Shown piece after piece: positions 8,284-19,426 of a stretch of DNA of 64,000 nucleotides. Position numbers and translations under genes: made by a program. This DNA comes from Chryseolinea lacunae (lineage in GTDB: Bacteria > Bacteroidota > Bacteroidia > Cytophagales > Cyclobacteriaceae). The stretch is taken from NCBI RefSeq assembly GCF_016735595.1, contig NZ_JAERRB010000020.1, positions 1 through 64,000 of the forward strand, in the 5' to 3' direction. Position 1 is the first letter of the stretch, and every line of letters begins with the position of its first letter. Under the pieces are notes generated by a model. It had not been told where the DNA came from, did no database searches, and saw only the letters and a list, made by a program, of their open reading frames with translations.

Positions 8284-11200
8284 GTTCCGAGGGGTAAAAT
8301 CACCGTAAACAAAGTGCCGTCACCGGCACGGCTGCTAACCTGAATGTTTCCTTGCAAAAGATCAACCGCTTTCTTCACGATCGATAACCCAAGGCCCGTG
8401 CCCTGAATGGAGCCTACGTTAGACCCCCGATAAAAAGCCGTGAAAAGATTGCGCTGGTCCTCTTCCGAAATGCCGATGCCCCGATCGGCCACCTCAATCT
8501 TCAGGTGATACGACAGGGTTGAAATTTTCAGAAGCACCGTGTTGGCATGCGGCGAAAACTTCATGGCATTGGTCAGCAAGTTGATCACGATGTTGCGCAG
8601 CAGTTTTTCGTCCGAGCGGAAATCGCGCACGGTGCAGTTCATGTCCAGCGTCACGGTGTGGGTAGAATCTCTTTCGGAAAACTCCTGCAAAATCTGGCCA
8701 AAGAAATCTTCAATCACCACGGTGGCAAGGTGCGCCTCAATTTTGCCGGCGTCGGCTTTTCCAATAACCAGCAGGTCGTCCAGCAAAAACGTCATCTGCG
8801 TCACTTGCTTTTCAATGGCATCGAGCTTTCCGGCAAACGCTTCGGGTGTGAGCTTTTGAGCGTGTTTGCGCAGGAAGCCACTCACCAGTGCAATCGACGA
8901 AAGGGGGGTTCTGAACTCGTGCGAGGCGGTGCTCACAAACTTGCTTTTCAAATCCACCAGCTCTTTTTCCTTCAGCAACGCCTCATTCAATTCCTGCGTG
9001 CGCTCCCGAACCTTGCTCTCCAGGTTTTGGCGATATTCAATCAATTCGGTAATGTTCTGCCCCACCATAAGCGTTCCCACCGTTTCCTGGAGCGAATTTC
9101 TGCGGGGCGTGGCGTTCAGCAGGATAATCAGCGTGCGGTGTCCCTTGGTCACCATGTGCATCTCAATATTGCTCACCGGATGGTTCTCCACCACATTGCC
9201 AATCAGGCCTTCAAATGTGTCGCGCTGCTGCCCGGCCACAAACTGAATCAACTTCTTGCCAAACACTTCGTTTTTCGAAAAGCCGGTAAGCTGCGCCGTC
9301 ACGTTGTTCCATTCGTTCACATAGCCATTGCGATCGGTCCCAAAAATGGGTGTGTTGGCATGCGTAATCAGGTCAGACAGTTCGCGGGCAATGGCGGTAA
9401 TGCTGCGTTCAAATTCCTTCTGGTCGGTCACATCCTGCAGCGCGCCAATCATCCGCACAGGCTTCTCGCGCTGGTAAATCACATAGGCCCTGTCCAGCAC
9501 ATGCTTGTAGGTCCCGTCGGCGCAACGGTGTCGGTATTGGGCAATCCAATGCGTTTGCCCTTCGGCAAACGCGGTTTCAATGCCTTCCGACACGCGATTA
9601 TAGTCATCGGCATGAATCTTTTCTTTCCTCCAGGTTGCCGTTCCGTCAACGCGTTTGTGTTTATATCCAAAAATGGTTTCCAGTCCATGATTCCAGATCA
9701 CCCGGTCGCGCAAAAGATCCCAGTCCCAGATGGCGTCGTTGGTAGCCTTGGAAAGAATGTCATATCGCTCGTTAAACTCACGCAGGGCGTCTTCAATAAT
9801 TTTCCGTTCCGTAATGTCTTGTGTAATCCCAACAAGCACATCCTCATCGTTGCCGGGCGACAGGTCCGCCTTGTGGTGCACCCAGCGCACCGCCCCATCC
9901 GGTCGCACAATGCGGTGCTCTGTTTCAAATGGCTTTTTTTCCCGCAAAGAATGGTCAAACAATTCAAGCACGGCGGCGGCATCGTCGGGATGGACGAGCG
10001 GTGCGAGAATGTTTTTTGCATAGCGCCCTGTTTTTTCATGCAGTCCATAGATGGCCAGCATTTCTTTCGAATAATAAGTATCCTCCGTTTGTGGATTGCG
10101 GATCCAGTGACCAATATTGGCCACGGCATACGAGCGCTCCAGCAGATTTTGCTTTTGCCGCATTTCAAGCTCCACCTGTTTGCGCGCCGTAATGTCAGAG
10201 ATAAAAATCTCGCGCCGAAGGCGCACGCCTTCGCCATCCCTCATCTGGTAATATTGCGCATGCATCCACTTCACGTCATGGCCGGGCACAACAATGCGAT
10301 ACTCGGCCTCGGCAAAGTCGTCAATGCCAACTTGCTCCAGGGCCCCCGCATGGCGCCACCGGTCGGCCGGATGAATCGAGGCCTGCCATATTTGCGGATC
10401 GTCCAGAAACGTTTTTGCCGACTGCCCGATCAGCTTCTCGATAGACCGGCTCACATAGTGCTCACCCTGGCCTGTCAAATCAACAGACCACGCCAGGTTG
10501 CCGGTCAACTCCAGGATGCGATTGAGCTGTTCGTCTTTTTGAAGCGCAATGGTTTTGTTCGCCTGTTCCAATTGCAAATTCAACTCCACAAGCTGCTCGT
10601 TGATGGCCTGATACTCCTCGTTCGACGATCGCAGTTCTTCGTTAAGCGAGGCCACCTCGTTGTTGTTTTCTTTCCATTGGTGCGACACACGCGCAAGCTC
10701 ATCCAAGATCTTCCGGCGCTGCATGTCGCGTCTGTTCAGAAGCCTCACGGCATAGGCAATCGCCAGAATAAACACCGTCATGATGCTGGTCACCAGGGCC
10801 GTCACACCAAATTCGGTAGAGAAAAGCCGCACACGATGCGTCCACAAACGCAGATATCCCAACGCAACCGGCAGAACAATCGCAAACGGCAACATGAAAC
10901 GCGTCAGAAAGCCTCCTTCATATTCGCTGGTAAATTCGTTCATCCAGCCACGGCGCGGCTGGGCAAAAAGCAACGCCACCGACAGCAGCATAAAACAAGC
11001 CGCCGTGTGCACCGCCATCGGAAAGAACGGCCATGTCCCATCAAACTCCGGAACGTGATAGAGATAGCCCAGCATCGGAAACCAGGTGAGTAGGAAAACC
11101 AGCACGGCAAGAGATTGAAACCAGTAGCTTCGCTTGCGCAACAGCATCGCCGTGCCGATCAACACAAAATTCAGACCCGCGCTGGGTGCCATGGCGTTGG

Positions 11201-11549
11201 GGCCGTGCTGTAGCGCATCCGTGGCCACATGGCCTTTAAAGAGCAGCGTGTCCACCAGAAGCGAATGGTTTGCAAACGAAGCGAGCTTCATCGTCCCCAG
11301 CGCAATCACCGCCAGCGAAGAAAGATTTCTCAATCGCCTCTGCCACGGCGTTTTACTGAACTGTAAATAAATCGCTATCGACGCCAGCAGAAGCCCCGAC
11401 GCCGTCATGGGGTTCATCGCCATCAGGTTCTTGACCGGCCGTTTCAAAACATCAACATCCAGCAACCAGCCGGCCAACACGGCACACGCCACAACGCCCA
11501 CCAGCATGGACATTGCGCGAGAGAGAATGGTGTAGCGAAGTGTTGTCAT
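8280..11549 (-). CDS. Membrane-bound multi-PAS sensor histidine kinase
   Basis: About 1,089 residues. The N-terminus (about 10-260) holds around eight hydrophobic segments in a MASE-like integral-membrane sensor arrangement. A coiled coil follows, then four PAS domains; recognisable PAS segments include TGNLAWSVDLTG, WIRNPQTEDTYYSKEM, KATNDAIWDWDLLRD and NTPIFGTDRNGYVNEWNN. HisKA carries phosphoacceptor His877 in SHEFRTPLSSIALVSG, and HATPase_c ends the protein (NLLTNAMKFSPH, DRGIGIS, GTGLGLSIVKKA). ATG 11549 is chosen; a TTG at 11600 that overlaps the upstream stop is less likely because the residues it adds are not hydrophobic. The C-terminal half is a close paralogue of the neighbouring kinase at 11597. 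Confidence 0.92.
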   Translation of the reverse strand: MTTLRYTILSRAMSMLVGVVACAVLAGWLLDVDVLKRPVKNLMAMNPMTASGLLLASIAIYLQFSKTPWQRRLRNLSSLAVIALGTMKLASFANHSLLVDTLLFKGHVATDALQHGPNAMAPSAGLNFVLIGTAMLLRKRSYWFQSLAVLVFLLTWFPMLGYLYHVPEFDGTWPFFPMAVHTAACFMLLSVALLFAQPRRGWMNEFTSEYEGGFLTRFMLPFAIVLPVALGYLRLWTHRVRLFSTEFGVTALVTSIMTVFILAIAYAVRLLNRRDMQRRKILDELARVSHQWKENNNEVASLNEELRSSNEEYQAINEQLVELNLQLEQANKTIALQKDEQLNRILELTGNLAWSVDLTGQGEHYVSRSIEKLIGQSAKTFLDDPQIWQASIHPADRWRHAGALEQVGIDDFAEAEYRIVVPGHDVKWMHAQYYQMRDGEGVRLRREIFISDITARKQVELEMRQKQNLLERSYAVANIGHWIRNPQTEDTYYSKEMLAIYGLHEKTGRYAKNILAPLVHPDDAAAVLELFDHSLREKKPFETEHRIVRPDGAVRWVHHKADLSPGNDEDVLVGITQDITERKIIEDALREFNERYDILSKATNDAIWDWDLLRDRVIWNHGLETIFGYKHKRVDGTATWRKEKIHADDYNRVSEGIETAFAEGQTHWIAQYRHRCADGTYKHVLDRAYVIYQREKPVRMIGALQDVTDQKEFERSITAIARELSDLITHANTPIFGTDRNGYVNEWNNVTAQLTGFSKNEVFGKKLIQFVAGQQRDTFEGLIGNVVENHPVSNIEMHMVTKGHRTLIILLNATPRRNSLQETVGTLMVGQNITELIEYRQNLESKVRERTQELNEALLKEKELVDLKSKFVSTASHEFRTPLSSIALVSGFLRKHAQKLTPEAFAGKLDAIEKQVTQMTFLLDDLLVIGKADAGKIEAHLATVVIEDFFGQILQEFSERDSTHTVTLDMNCTVRDFRSDEKLLRNIVINLLTNAMKFSPHANTVLLKISTLSYHLKIEVADRGIGISEEDQRNLFTAFYRGSNVGSIQGTGLGLSIVKKAVDLLQGNIQVSSRAGDGTLFTVILPLGT

Positions 11550-11596
11550 CTTTTTTTTGTGTTCACCGCAAACCTGCAAACGTCTAGGAGCCGTCC

Positions 11597-14500
11597 TCAA
11601 AAACGCAACGGCAGCAACACCCTGAAGCGCGTGCCTTCGCCCAGGGTGCTGTGCAGCGTGATGCTTCCGCTCAGAATCTCGACGGCTTTTTTCACGATAG
11701 ACAATCCCAGGCCCGTGCCTTCAATATTGCCCACATTGCTTCCCCGCTGAAAGGCCGTGAAAAGATTTTTCTGGTCTTCTTCCGAAATGCCAATGCCCCG
11801 GTCACTCACCTCCATCATCAGCTGGGTTCGGGTGTTTGACACACGCAGGATAACGGCGTCGGCACCGGGCGAAAATTTTATGGCATTCGTCAGCAGGTTG
11901 ATCAGAATATTGCGCAGCAGTTTTTCGTCCGTCTCAAAATCGGCCATCGTGCAGTCAATGGTCAAGGCAATCTCGTGGGTATTGTTCATTTCCTGAACCT
12001 CACGCGCCGTGTGCCTGAAGAAATCCTCCACGCGAATGAAAGCAAGGTGCGTCTGTATTTTTCCAGCCTCCGACTTGCCGATCATGAGAATGTCGTCCAG
12101 CAGATAGGTCATGTGGTTCACTTGTTTTTCGATGGTGTCAAGTTTCTGAGCAAAGGTTTCGGACGTGAGTTTCTGGTGATGCTTCCGCAAAAAACCCGAC
12201 ACCAGCGCTATCGTAGACAGCGGCGTCCGAAACTCATGCGAGGCAATCGAAACAAATTTGCTCTTCAGATCCACCAGTTCCTTCTCCTTGCCCAGGGCCT
12301 CATTCAATTCTCGGGTGCGTTCCGCCACCTTCTCTTCCAGGTTTTGGCGGTAGGCAATCAGTTCCGTAATATTTTGACCCACCATCAGCACGCCGTCAAT
12401 TTCCTGCTGCGCATTTTTGCGCGGAGTGGCGTTCAACAAAATAATCTGCTCATCGCCGGTGCGCGAAAGCATGGGCACTTGCAGGTTGCTGACCGGCACA
12501 TGGGCCGCAACCTGTGCGAGAATCTGTCGCACAATCTTGTGGTCGCCTGCCGGAACAAATTCGGTCAGATTTTTCCGCATCACATCCTCGCGCGTGAAGC
12601 CTGTAAATTGCGCCGTCACATTGTTCCATTCGTTAATGTTGCCGTGCAGGTCGGTTCCGAAAATGGGCGTGTTCGCATTTTCGATAAGGTCCGAAAGTTC
12701 GCGGGCAATGGCCGTGATGCTGCGTTCGTGTTCTTTCCGGTCGGTAATGTCCTGCAAGGCGCCGATCATCCGCACGGGCACATCTTCCTTATAGAGAATG
12801 TAGGCACGGTTCAACACATCTCTGTAGGTGCCGTCGGCACAGAGCAGCCTGAACTCCGAGGTCCAGTTGTTATGGCGTTCGCTGAAGCCAAATTGAACGG
12901 CAACCTGCACGCGCGCATAGTCGTCGGGGTGGATGCGGGCCCGCCACCATTGTTCCACCGAACGGATCTCGCGTTCAGAATACCCAAAGATGGTCTCGAT
13001 GCCGTGGTTCCACGTTTCAACATCCTGTTCCATGTCCCAGTCCCAAATGGCGTCGTTGGTGGCTTTGTCCAGAATTTCATAGCGCTCGTTATATTGCACC
13101 ATGGCTTCCTCAAGAGCTTTGCGGTCGGTAATGTCCGACGAAATGATGCTCACATACTTCACGGCGTCGTGAATAACGATGGGTTCAAAGCGCAGCTCGT
13201 GCACCTCCTGCCCTTGCGCCGTCGCCACGGGCATCTCCATGGCCAACACCTCGCCGGCCCGGGCCCGCTCAAACAGATCGCGCACCGGCAAACGATCTTT
13301 CAAAAGCATGATCTCCCACACGGGCTGCCCCGCCATGGGTTTCTTGCCGGTCAGCTGCACAACCAGTTTTTCGAGCGCCGCATTAAACATCACAACGCTT
13401 CCGGCGGCATCCACCAGCAGAATCTCCTCGCGCGTGCTCCGGAAAATAATGTCAATATTTTCCTGGTACTGCCGAAGAATATCTTCCTGCTGTTTCAATT
13501 GTGTGATGTCGCGGCTAACACCAATCACACCGCTCACCTGGCCGGCTTCATCGCGAAGGGGAACTTTGGTGGTCAGTAGCGTTCGCCTGCCGAGTTCGTG
13601 ACTGTAGAACGTCTCTTCTTTGTTCACCAGCGGCCGGTTAGTTGCAATCACCTGCCGGTCGTCCACCAGAAACGACTCGGCATCTGGCCCGAAATAGTCG
13701 ACCAGCGATTTTCCCAGCGAATCCTGTTCCGACGCAGCGCCCAGCAGTTCCAGGTTTGCCTGGTTGTTCAGCAAATGGCGCAGGTCCAGATCTTTGATGT
13801 AGATATAGTCTGGAATGTTGTCGATGAGGGTTCGCAGCAGGTTGCGCTCCTGCGCCAACGCCATTTCCGCTTTCTTAATGGCCGTAACATCCGACGCCAC
13901 GCCCACCCTGCGCACGGCAACCCCGTTGCCGTCGCGCTCCACCTGAAAGCGTTCATTCATCCATTGCACACGACCATCGCGGGTCACGATGCGATAGGTG
14001 CAGTGGGCCACATCGCACTGGTCCAGTTGCTGAAGGCAGGCCGTTTTCAGCGACACGTCGTCGGGATGAGCAAAGGTGAACCACTGCGAAAAGTCGGCAA
14101 GGATGTCGGCCAGCGCAATGCCCGTCAGCGTTTCCGCCGAACGGCTGATGTAACTGTTTTTCCCCGACGTGAGGTCCATCGCCCAGATCACATCATTCGA
14201 CGAATCCAGCACGCGATTCAGCTGTTCGTCTTTCTGAAGAATAATGGTCTCCGATTGTTGTTGAATAAGATAGGTGGCTTCCGTCAGCTTGTCGTTAATG
14301 GTCGACAGTTCTTCATTGGCGGCTTGCAGCTCTTCGTTCGACGCCAGCAACGCTTTGTTGGTGCGCTGCAATTCTGCCGTGCGGTCCGACACGGTCTGTT
14401 CAAGATTGCGCCTGATTTCTTCCAGCGAAATGTTGCGCTGCTCCAGTTTGTTCACCAGGTCGGAGCTGTATTGGTGCATCACCTCAAAAGAGGTGTCGGT

Positions 14501-14902
14501 GCGCACCTGCATGCGCGGCGTGGCCACGGGATTTTCAAGCAGATTTTTTACCGACAAAATCAGCGAACGGATCGGCGCCGGTTTTCGCACAAACAAATCG
14601 GCGCCCATCTCCGACGCAATTTTTTCTTCACTCACCGACGTGTAGGTGGCCGTGTAGATAATGATCGGAATGTGGGCGAGCTTGGGATGGTTCCTGACCT
14701 TGTAGCACAGGTAGTAGCCATCAATGTTGGGCATGAGAATGTCGGTAATAATGAGGTCGATGGCGTGATGCAACAACACGTCCATAGCCTCTTGCCCGTC
14801 GCTGGCGGTCTTGATGCTATAGCCCTCTGCCGAAAACGCGGCGTCGAGAAGTTTAAGCGTGAGGCTGGTGTCGTCTACGAGAAGCAAGGTGAAAGGCATC
14901 AT
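11597..14902 (-). CDS. Receiver-multi-PAS sensor histidine kinase
   Basis: About 1,101 residues. Here the receiver is N-terminal (about 3-120; LLVDDTSLT, LIITDILMPNIDGYY, VRKPAP), followed by a coiled coil, five PAS domains (about 250-860) and the kinase core with His889 in SHEFRTPLSTIALVSG and HATPase_c motifs NLLTNAIKFSPG, DRGIGIS and GTGLGLSIVKKA. The receiver suggests control of this kinase by another kinase of the cluster. No membrane segment is present. The start is the MM pair at 14902, ten bases after the preceding receiver gene. From the fourth PAS domain to the C-terminus it aligns almost without gaps with the kinase at 8280, indicating tandem duplication followed by exchange of the N-terminal sensor. 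Confidence 0.92.
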   Translation of the reverse strand: MMPFTLLLVDDTSLTLKLLDAAFSAEGYSIKTASDGQEAMDVLLHHAIDLIITDILMPNIDGYYLCYKVRNHPKLAHIPIIIYTATYTSVSEEKIASEMGADLFVRKPAPIRSLILSVKNLLENPVATPRMQVRTDTSFEVMHQYSSDLVNKLEQRNISLEEIRRNLEQTVSDRTAELQRTNKALLASNEELQAANEELSTINDKLTEATYLIQQQSETIILQKDEQLNRVLDSSNDVIWAMDLTSGKNSYISRSAETLTGIALADILADFSQWFTFAHPDDVSLKTACLQQLDQCDVAHCTYRIVTRDGRVQWMNERFQVERDGNGVAVRRVGVASDVTAIKKAEMALAQERNLLRTLIDNIPDYIYIKDLDLRHLLNNQANLELLGAASEQDSLGKSLVDYFGPDAESFLVDDRQVIATNRPLVNKEETFYSHELGRRTLLTTKVPLRDEAGQVSGVIGVSRDITQLKQQEDILRQYQENIDIIFRSTREEILLVDAAGSVVMFNAALEKLVVQLTGKKPMAGQPVWEIMLLKDRLPVRDLFERARAGEVLAMEMPVATAQGQEVHELRFEPIVIHDAVKYVSIISSDITDRKALEEAMVQYNERYEILDKATNDAIWDWDMEQDVETWNHGIETIFGYSEREIRSVEQWWRARIHPDDYARVQVAVQFGFSERHNNWTSEFRLLCADGTYRDVLNRAYILYKEDVPVRMIGALQDITDRKEHERSITAIARELSDLIENANTPIFGTDLHGNINEWNNVTAQFTGFTREDVMRKNLTEFVPAGDHKIVRQILAQVAAHVPVSNLQVPMLSRTGDEQIILLNATPRKNAQQEIDGVLMVGQNITELIAYRQNLEEKVAERTRELNEALGKEKELVDLKSKFVSIASHEFRTPLSTIALVSGFLRKHHQKLTSETFAQKLDTIEKQVNHMTYLLDDILMIGKSEAGKIQTHLAFIRVEDFFRHTAREVQEMNNTHEIALTIDCTMADFETDEKLLRNILINLLTNAIKFSPGADAVILRVSNTRTQLMMEVSDRGIGISEEDQKNLFTAFQRGSNVGNIEGTGLGLSIVKKAVEILSGSITLHSTLGEGTRFRVLLPLRF

Positions 14903-14912
14903 GCGAAGCAGC

Positions 14913-15281
14913 TTACAGGTAGGGTGTGATTTGCGCCTTGAACTTGCGCGTGTCAATGGGTTTGGTAATGTAGCCGTCGCATCCCGCAGCAAACATTTTT
15001 TCCTGGTCGCCTTTCATGGCAAACGCCGTGAGGGCGATTATCTTTATTTCTTTGGTGCGGGTGTCGGCTTTCAGCTTGCGCGTCAGTTGCAACCCGTCCA
15101 TGCCGGGAAGCGCAACATCCATGAGGATGAGATTGGGCAGGATATACTCCAGCACCGCCAGCGCATTTTCGGCATCCATGCAACGCAGCACCGTAAAGCC
15201 TTCAATTTCGAGCACATCGCTGGCGAGTCGCAGATTCACAACATTGTCGTCAACGATCATTATGGTTTGTTGAGGTGTCAT
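14913..15281 (-). CDS. Single-domain response regulator
   Basis: 122 residues, receiver only: IMIVDDNVVN, phosphorylatable Asp55 in LILMDVALPGMDGL, and Lys in YITKPIDTRKF. The DivK-like pattern (ALTAFAMKGDQEKMFAAGCDGYITKPI) is common among receivers that relay signals between hybrid kinases. It lies 13 bases after the PAS kinase at 15295 and ten bases before the receiver-PAS kinase, so it is probably transcribed with both and phosphorylated by one of them. Confidence 0.92.
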   Translation of the reverse strand: MTPQQTIMIVDDNVVNLRLASDVLEIEGFTVLRCMDAENALAVLEYILPNLILMDVALPGMDGLQLTRKLKADTRTKEIKIIALTAFAMKGDQEKMFAAGCDGYITKPIDTRKFKAQITPYL

Positions 15282-15294
15282 CGTTTGCTTGTGA

Positions 15295-17103
<1,809 letters not shown>

Positions 17104-17172
17104 AACGTTGTTATTCTTGTTCCGCCTGAAACCACAAAGAATCCGGGTTGCGGGTCAAATCCCGATGCCGGG

Positions 17173-17245
17173 TAAAAATAAAAAGCCCATCATTCAACCA
17201 TAACAAGGTTAAACTATTGGGCTCGATTGAAGGTAAACAATCGAG
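17173..17245 (-). other. Two-hairpin structured leader ending in a U-rich run
   Basis: On the minus strand, CTCGATTG/CAATCGAG (17222-17245, perfect 8-bp arms, 8-base loop) is followed by AGCCCA/TGGGCT (17184-17223) enclosing a second small stem AACC/GGTT, then TTTTTATTTTT (to 17173). This resembles an intrinsic terminator or attenuator located 70 bases before the ATG of the triple-PAS kinase. It could instead end a short RNA that starts further right. Confidence 0.45.
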
Positions 17246-17343
17246 GGGCCACCCACAAGAGAAAGTTGGGCAAAGTTTGTGCAGGCTCAGGTTGCTCAGG
17301 GACTGAAGAAACACGCGCCGCCGTGGCCCTGCCCATCACCGCA

Positions 17344-17432
17344 TCAGGAAAAACCTGATCCCTACCGAAACACCTGATTTTGCAAAATAGTGACGCCCCT
17401 GAAGGATACGCGCGTCAAAGCCGGCAATTTTG
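17344..17432 (+). promoter_or_regulatory. TCAGG-array promoter, copy 3
   Basis: TCAGGAAAAACCTGAT at 17344-17359, CCTGATTTTGCAAAAT at 17373-17388, CTGA at 17399-17402 followed by ACGCGC, and the -7-like CAATTTTG at 17425-17432. It lies in the 437-base divergent gap before the NtrC-type regulator (ATG 17541), which would leave a leader of about 100 bases. Apart from this array and the hairpins at 17173-17245, I see nothing else defined in the gap 17104-17540. Confidence 0.7.
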
Positions 17433-17540
17433 ATCTGTCGTTCGCAAAGAGGGTTGGGTATTGGGGAGGCGACAAAACAGCCTCGCAAACACCCTGTGTG
17501 TTGCGGCCCGAAGAATGAAAGTTTTTTTATCCGAACCGAT

Positions 17541-18902
17541 ATGAATGCCAAAAGCCCTTTCAAGATTTTCATTGTCGAAGACGACCCCTGGTATGGCCAG
17601 CTGCTAAAGTACCACCTGTCGCTCAATCCCGACTATGAGGTATCGCTTCTCACTACCGGCAAAGATTGCCTCGACCAGCTTTCACAAAAGCCCGACGTGG
17701 TATGCATCGACTACAACCTGCCCGACACTACGGGCGACAAACTGCTGACTAACCTGAAGTCTGTTTGTGCTACACTGCCGGTGGTGGTCATCAGCGGGCA
17801 GGAAGAAATTGCCGTGGCACTAAACCTTTTGAAGCTGGGCGCCGCAGAGTATATCGTGAAAGACGAACACACCAAAGACATGCTGTGGAACACGGTGCGC
17901 CAGCTCCGCGAAAACGCCACACTGCGCCGCGAGCTAACCGAACTGACAGCGCTGGTGGAAACCAAATTCAGCTTCGAAAAAAACATCATCGGCGAAAGCC
18001 CGGCCTTGAAAAAAACATTTGCCCTCATGCAAAAAGCCGCCAGCACGCTCATCAACGTTTCCATCACGGGCGAAACAGGAACGGGCAAGGAAGTGGTGGC
18101 CAAAAGCATTCACTTCAACAGCGACCGAAAAAAGAAACCGTTTGTAACGGTCAACATGGCAGCCATCCCCGCCGATCTGCTCGAGAGTGAATTGTTTGGC
18201 CATGAGCGGGGCGCATTCACGGGCGCTGTGGCCCAACGCATCGGCAAGTTCGAAGAAGCCAACGGCGGCACCATCTTTCTCGACGAAGTGGCCGACCTGG
18301 ATTTGAATTTGCAGGCCAAGCTGCTCCGCGTGTTGCAGGAACGCGAAGTTGTTCGTGTAGGCGGCAACCAGCGGGTAAAGCTCGACGTGCGCGTCATCAC
18401 CGCCACACACAAACACCTGGGAGAGCAGGTAAAACAAAAACAATTTCGCGAAGACCTCTACTACCGCGTGCTCGGCTTGCCTATTGAACTTCCCCCCTTG
18501 CGCGAGCGCGGTCAGGACATTTTGCTCCTGGCCCAACACTTTGTGAACGAGTTTGCCGCGATCAACAAAATAAAATCGCCACAGCTGAGGCCGGAGGCCA
18601 AAGAGAAACTCATGCACTATAACTATCCCGGCAACGTGCGCGAATTGAAGGCCGTCGTAGACCTGGCGTGCGTCATGGGCAATGGCGCCGAGGTGACGGC
18701 CCATGACATTTGCTTTTCGCCAGCACAGGCCGACCAGGAATTTACGGTGCTCGAAAAAACCATGCAGCAATACAGCTGCGACATCATCGCCTTCTACCTG
18801 AAAAAATACAACAACAACGTGGTGCTGGTCGCCAACAAACTAGACATTGGCAAAAGCACCATCTATAATCTGTTGAAGCGAAACGAAATCAGTTTGAGTT
18901 AA
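17541..18902 (+). CDS. NtrC-family sigma54-dependent response regulator
   Basis: 453 residues. The receiver domain (about 6-122) has IVEDDPW and phosphorylatable Asp57 in VVCIDYNLPD. The AAA+ central domain (about 145-385) has Walker A GETGTGKE (177-184), the sigma54-contacting GAFTGA loop intact (224-229), Walker B GGTIFLDEVADL and the arginine-finger region REDLYYRVLGLPIELPPLRER. A Fis-type HTH closes the protein (NNVVLVANKLDIGKSTIYNLLKR). It should activate sigma54 promoters by ATP-driven open-complex formation. Its position at the head of the exopolysaccharide genes recalls the PrsR regulators of other polysaccharide/exosortase loci. The palindromes at 19318, 26496 and 32063 are its most likely targets (inference). 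ATG 17541 directly precedes the receiver. Confidence 0.93.
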   Translation: MNAKSPFKIFIVEDDPWYGQLLKYHLSLNPDYEVSLLTTGKDCLDQLSQKPDVVCIDYNLPDTTGDKLLTNLKSVCATLPVVVISGQEEIAVALNLLKLGAAEYIVKDEHTKDMLWNTVRQLRENATLRRELTELTALVETKFSFEKNIIGESPALKKTFALMQKAASTLINVSITGETGTGKEVVAKSIHFNSDRKKKPFVTVNMAAIPADLLESELFGHERGAFTGAVAQRIGKFEEANGGTIFLDEVADLDLNLQAKLLRVLQEREVVRVGGNQRVKLDVRVITATHKHLGEQVKQKQFREDLYYRVLGLPIELPPLRERGQDILLLAQHFVNEFAAINKIKSPQLRPEAKEKLMHYNYPGNVRELKAVVDLACVMGNGAEVTAHDICFSPAQADQEFTVLEKTMQQYSCDIIAFYLKKYNNNVVLVANKLDIGKSTIYNLLKRNEISLS

Positions 18903-18913
18903 ACAACACCGCT

Positions 18914-19285
18914 ATGAACCATGAAACACATCCCGAACCCTGTTTCGATCTCACCCTGATGCAACAGGCCAGCAACGGCAACCCGGCGTTCATGCAGCGA
19001 ATGATCAATTTATTTTGCGTGCAAGCCACCGAAACAATTGCAGCCTGGCACACGGCCATCGCCGGCAACGACTATGATGCCATCCGGAAAATTGCCCACA
19101 AAATAAAACCAACACTCGATGCGCTCTGCATCGCCGAAGTGCACAACGACATCCGCTGGCTGGAGACCATCGACTCCCGCATAAATCTCCGGCACGACGT
19201 GTTGGTCGTGGTGAACCGGGTCGGGCATGTTCTCACCCATGTGGCGGAACAACTTCAATCAACCGGTCAATCTGCCACAAACTGA
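18914..19285 (+). CDS. Hpt domain protein
   Basis: 123 residues, one four-helix Hpt bundle with likely phosphorylatable His62 in RKIAHKIKPTLDAL. It begins 11 bases after the NtrC-type regulator and precedes a single-domain receiver, so a relay kinase to Hpt to NtrC-type regulator/receiver is plausible. No kinase lies in this operon; the hybrid kinase at 5730 or the divergent minus-strand kinases are candidates for phosphate source. Confidence 0.85.
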   Translation: MNHETHPEPCFDLTLMQQASNGNPAFMQRMINLFCVQATETIAAWHTAIAGNDYDAIRKIAHKIKPTLDALCIAEVHNDIRWLETIDSRINLRHDVLVVVNRVGHVLTHVAEQLQSTGQSATN

Positions 19286-19317
19286 AACCGGTGGCGATAG
19301 ATAAAAATTGGAAAGAC

Positions 19318-19334
19318 ATTCCACGCCGTGGAAT
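19318..19334 (+). promoter_or_regulatory. Palindrome WTTCCAC-N3-GTGGAAW, copy 1
   Basis: ATTCCAC-GCC-GTGGAAT, with arms that extend to a perfect 9-bp repeat (19317-19335). It lies upstream of the receiver/Wza/Wzc genes. GGCACG starts 60 bases after its centre, at 19386, 41 bases before the ATG at 19427, and is followed by TTGG. This resembles a sigma54 -24/-12 pair but lacks the GC at -12. An 11-mer TTTTCAAAGCA (19362-19372) lies between and recurs after copy 2. Confidence 0.6.
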
Positions 19335-19426
19335 GCATACCCATAAAATCGCGCTTCCGACTTTTCAAAGCAGGTTTTCTGGCGCGGCACGAACTTGGAA
19401 AGTGAAACGATAAAAACAAAGCAGTC

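Noticed and set aside
17147-17170. CGGG-TCAAATC-CCG, reminiscent of a tRNA T arm
   Set aside because: The loop lacks the second T of TTC, and no anticodon or D arm can be folded upstream; it is not a tRNA gene.
19380-19400. Canonical sigma54 promoter before the 19427 receiver gene
   Set aside because: GGCACG followed by TTGG has no GC at -12, so it cannot be called a standard sigma54 promoter; it is reported only as a promoter-like element linked to the palindrome.
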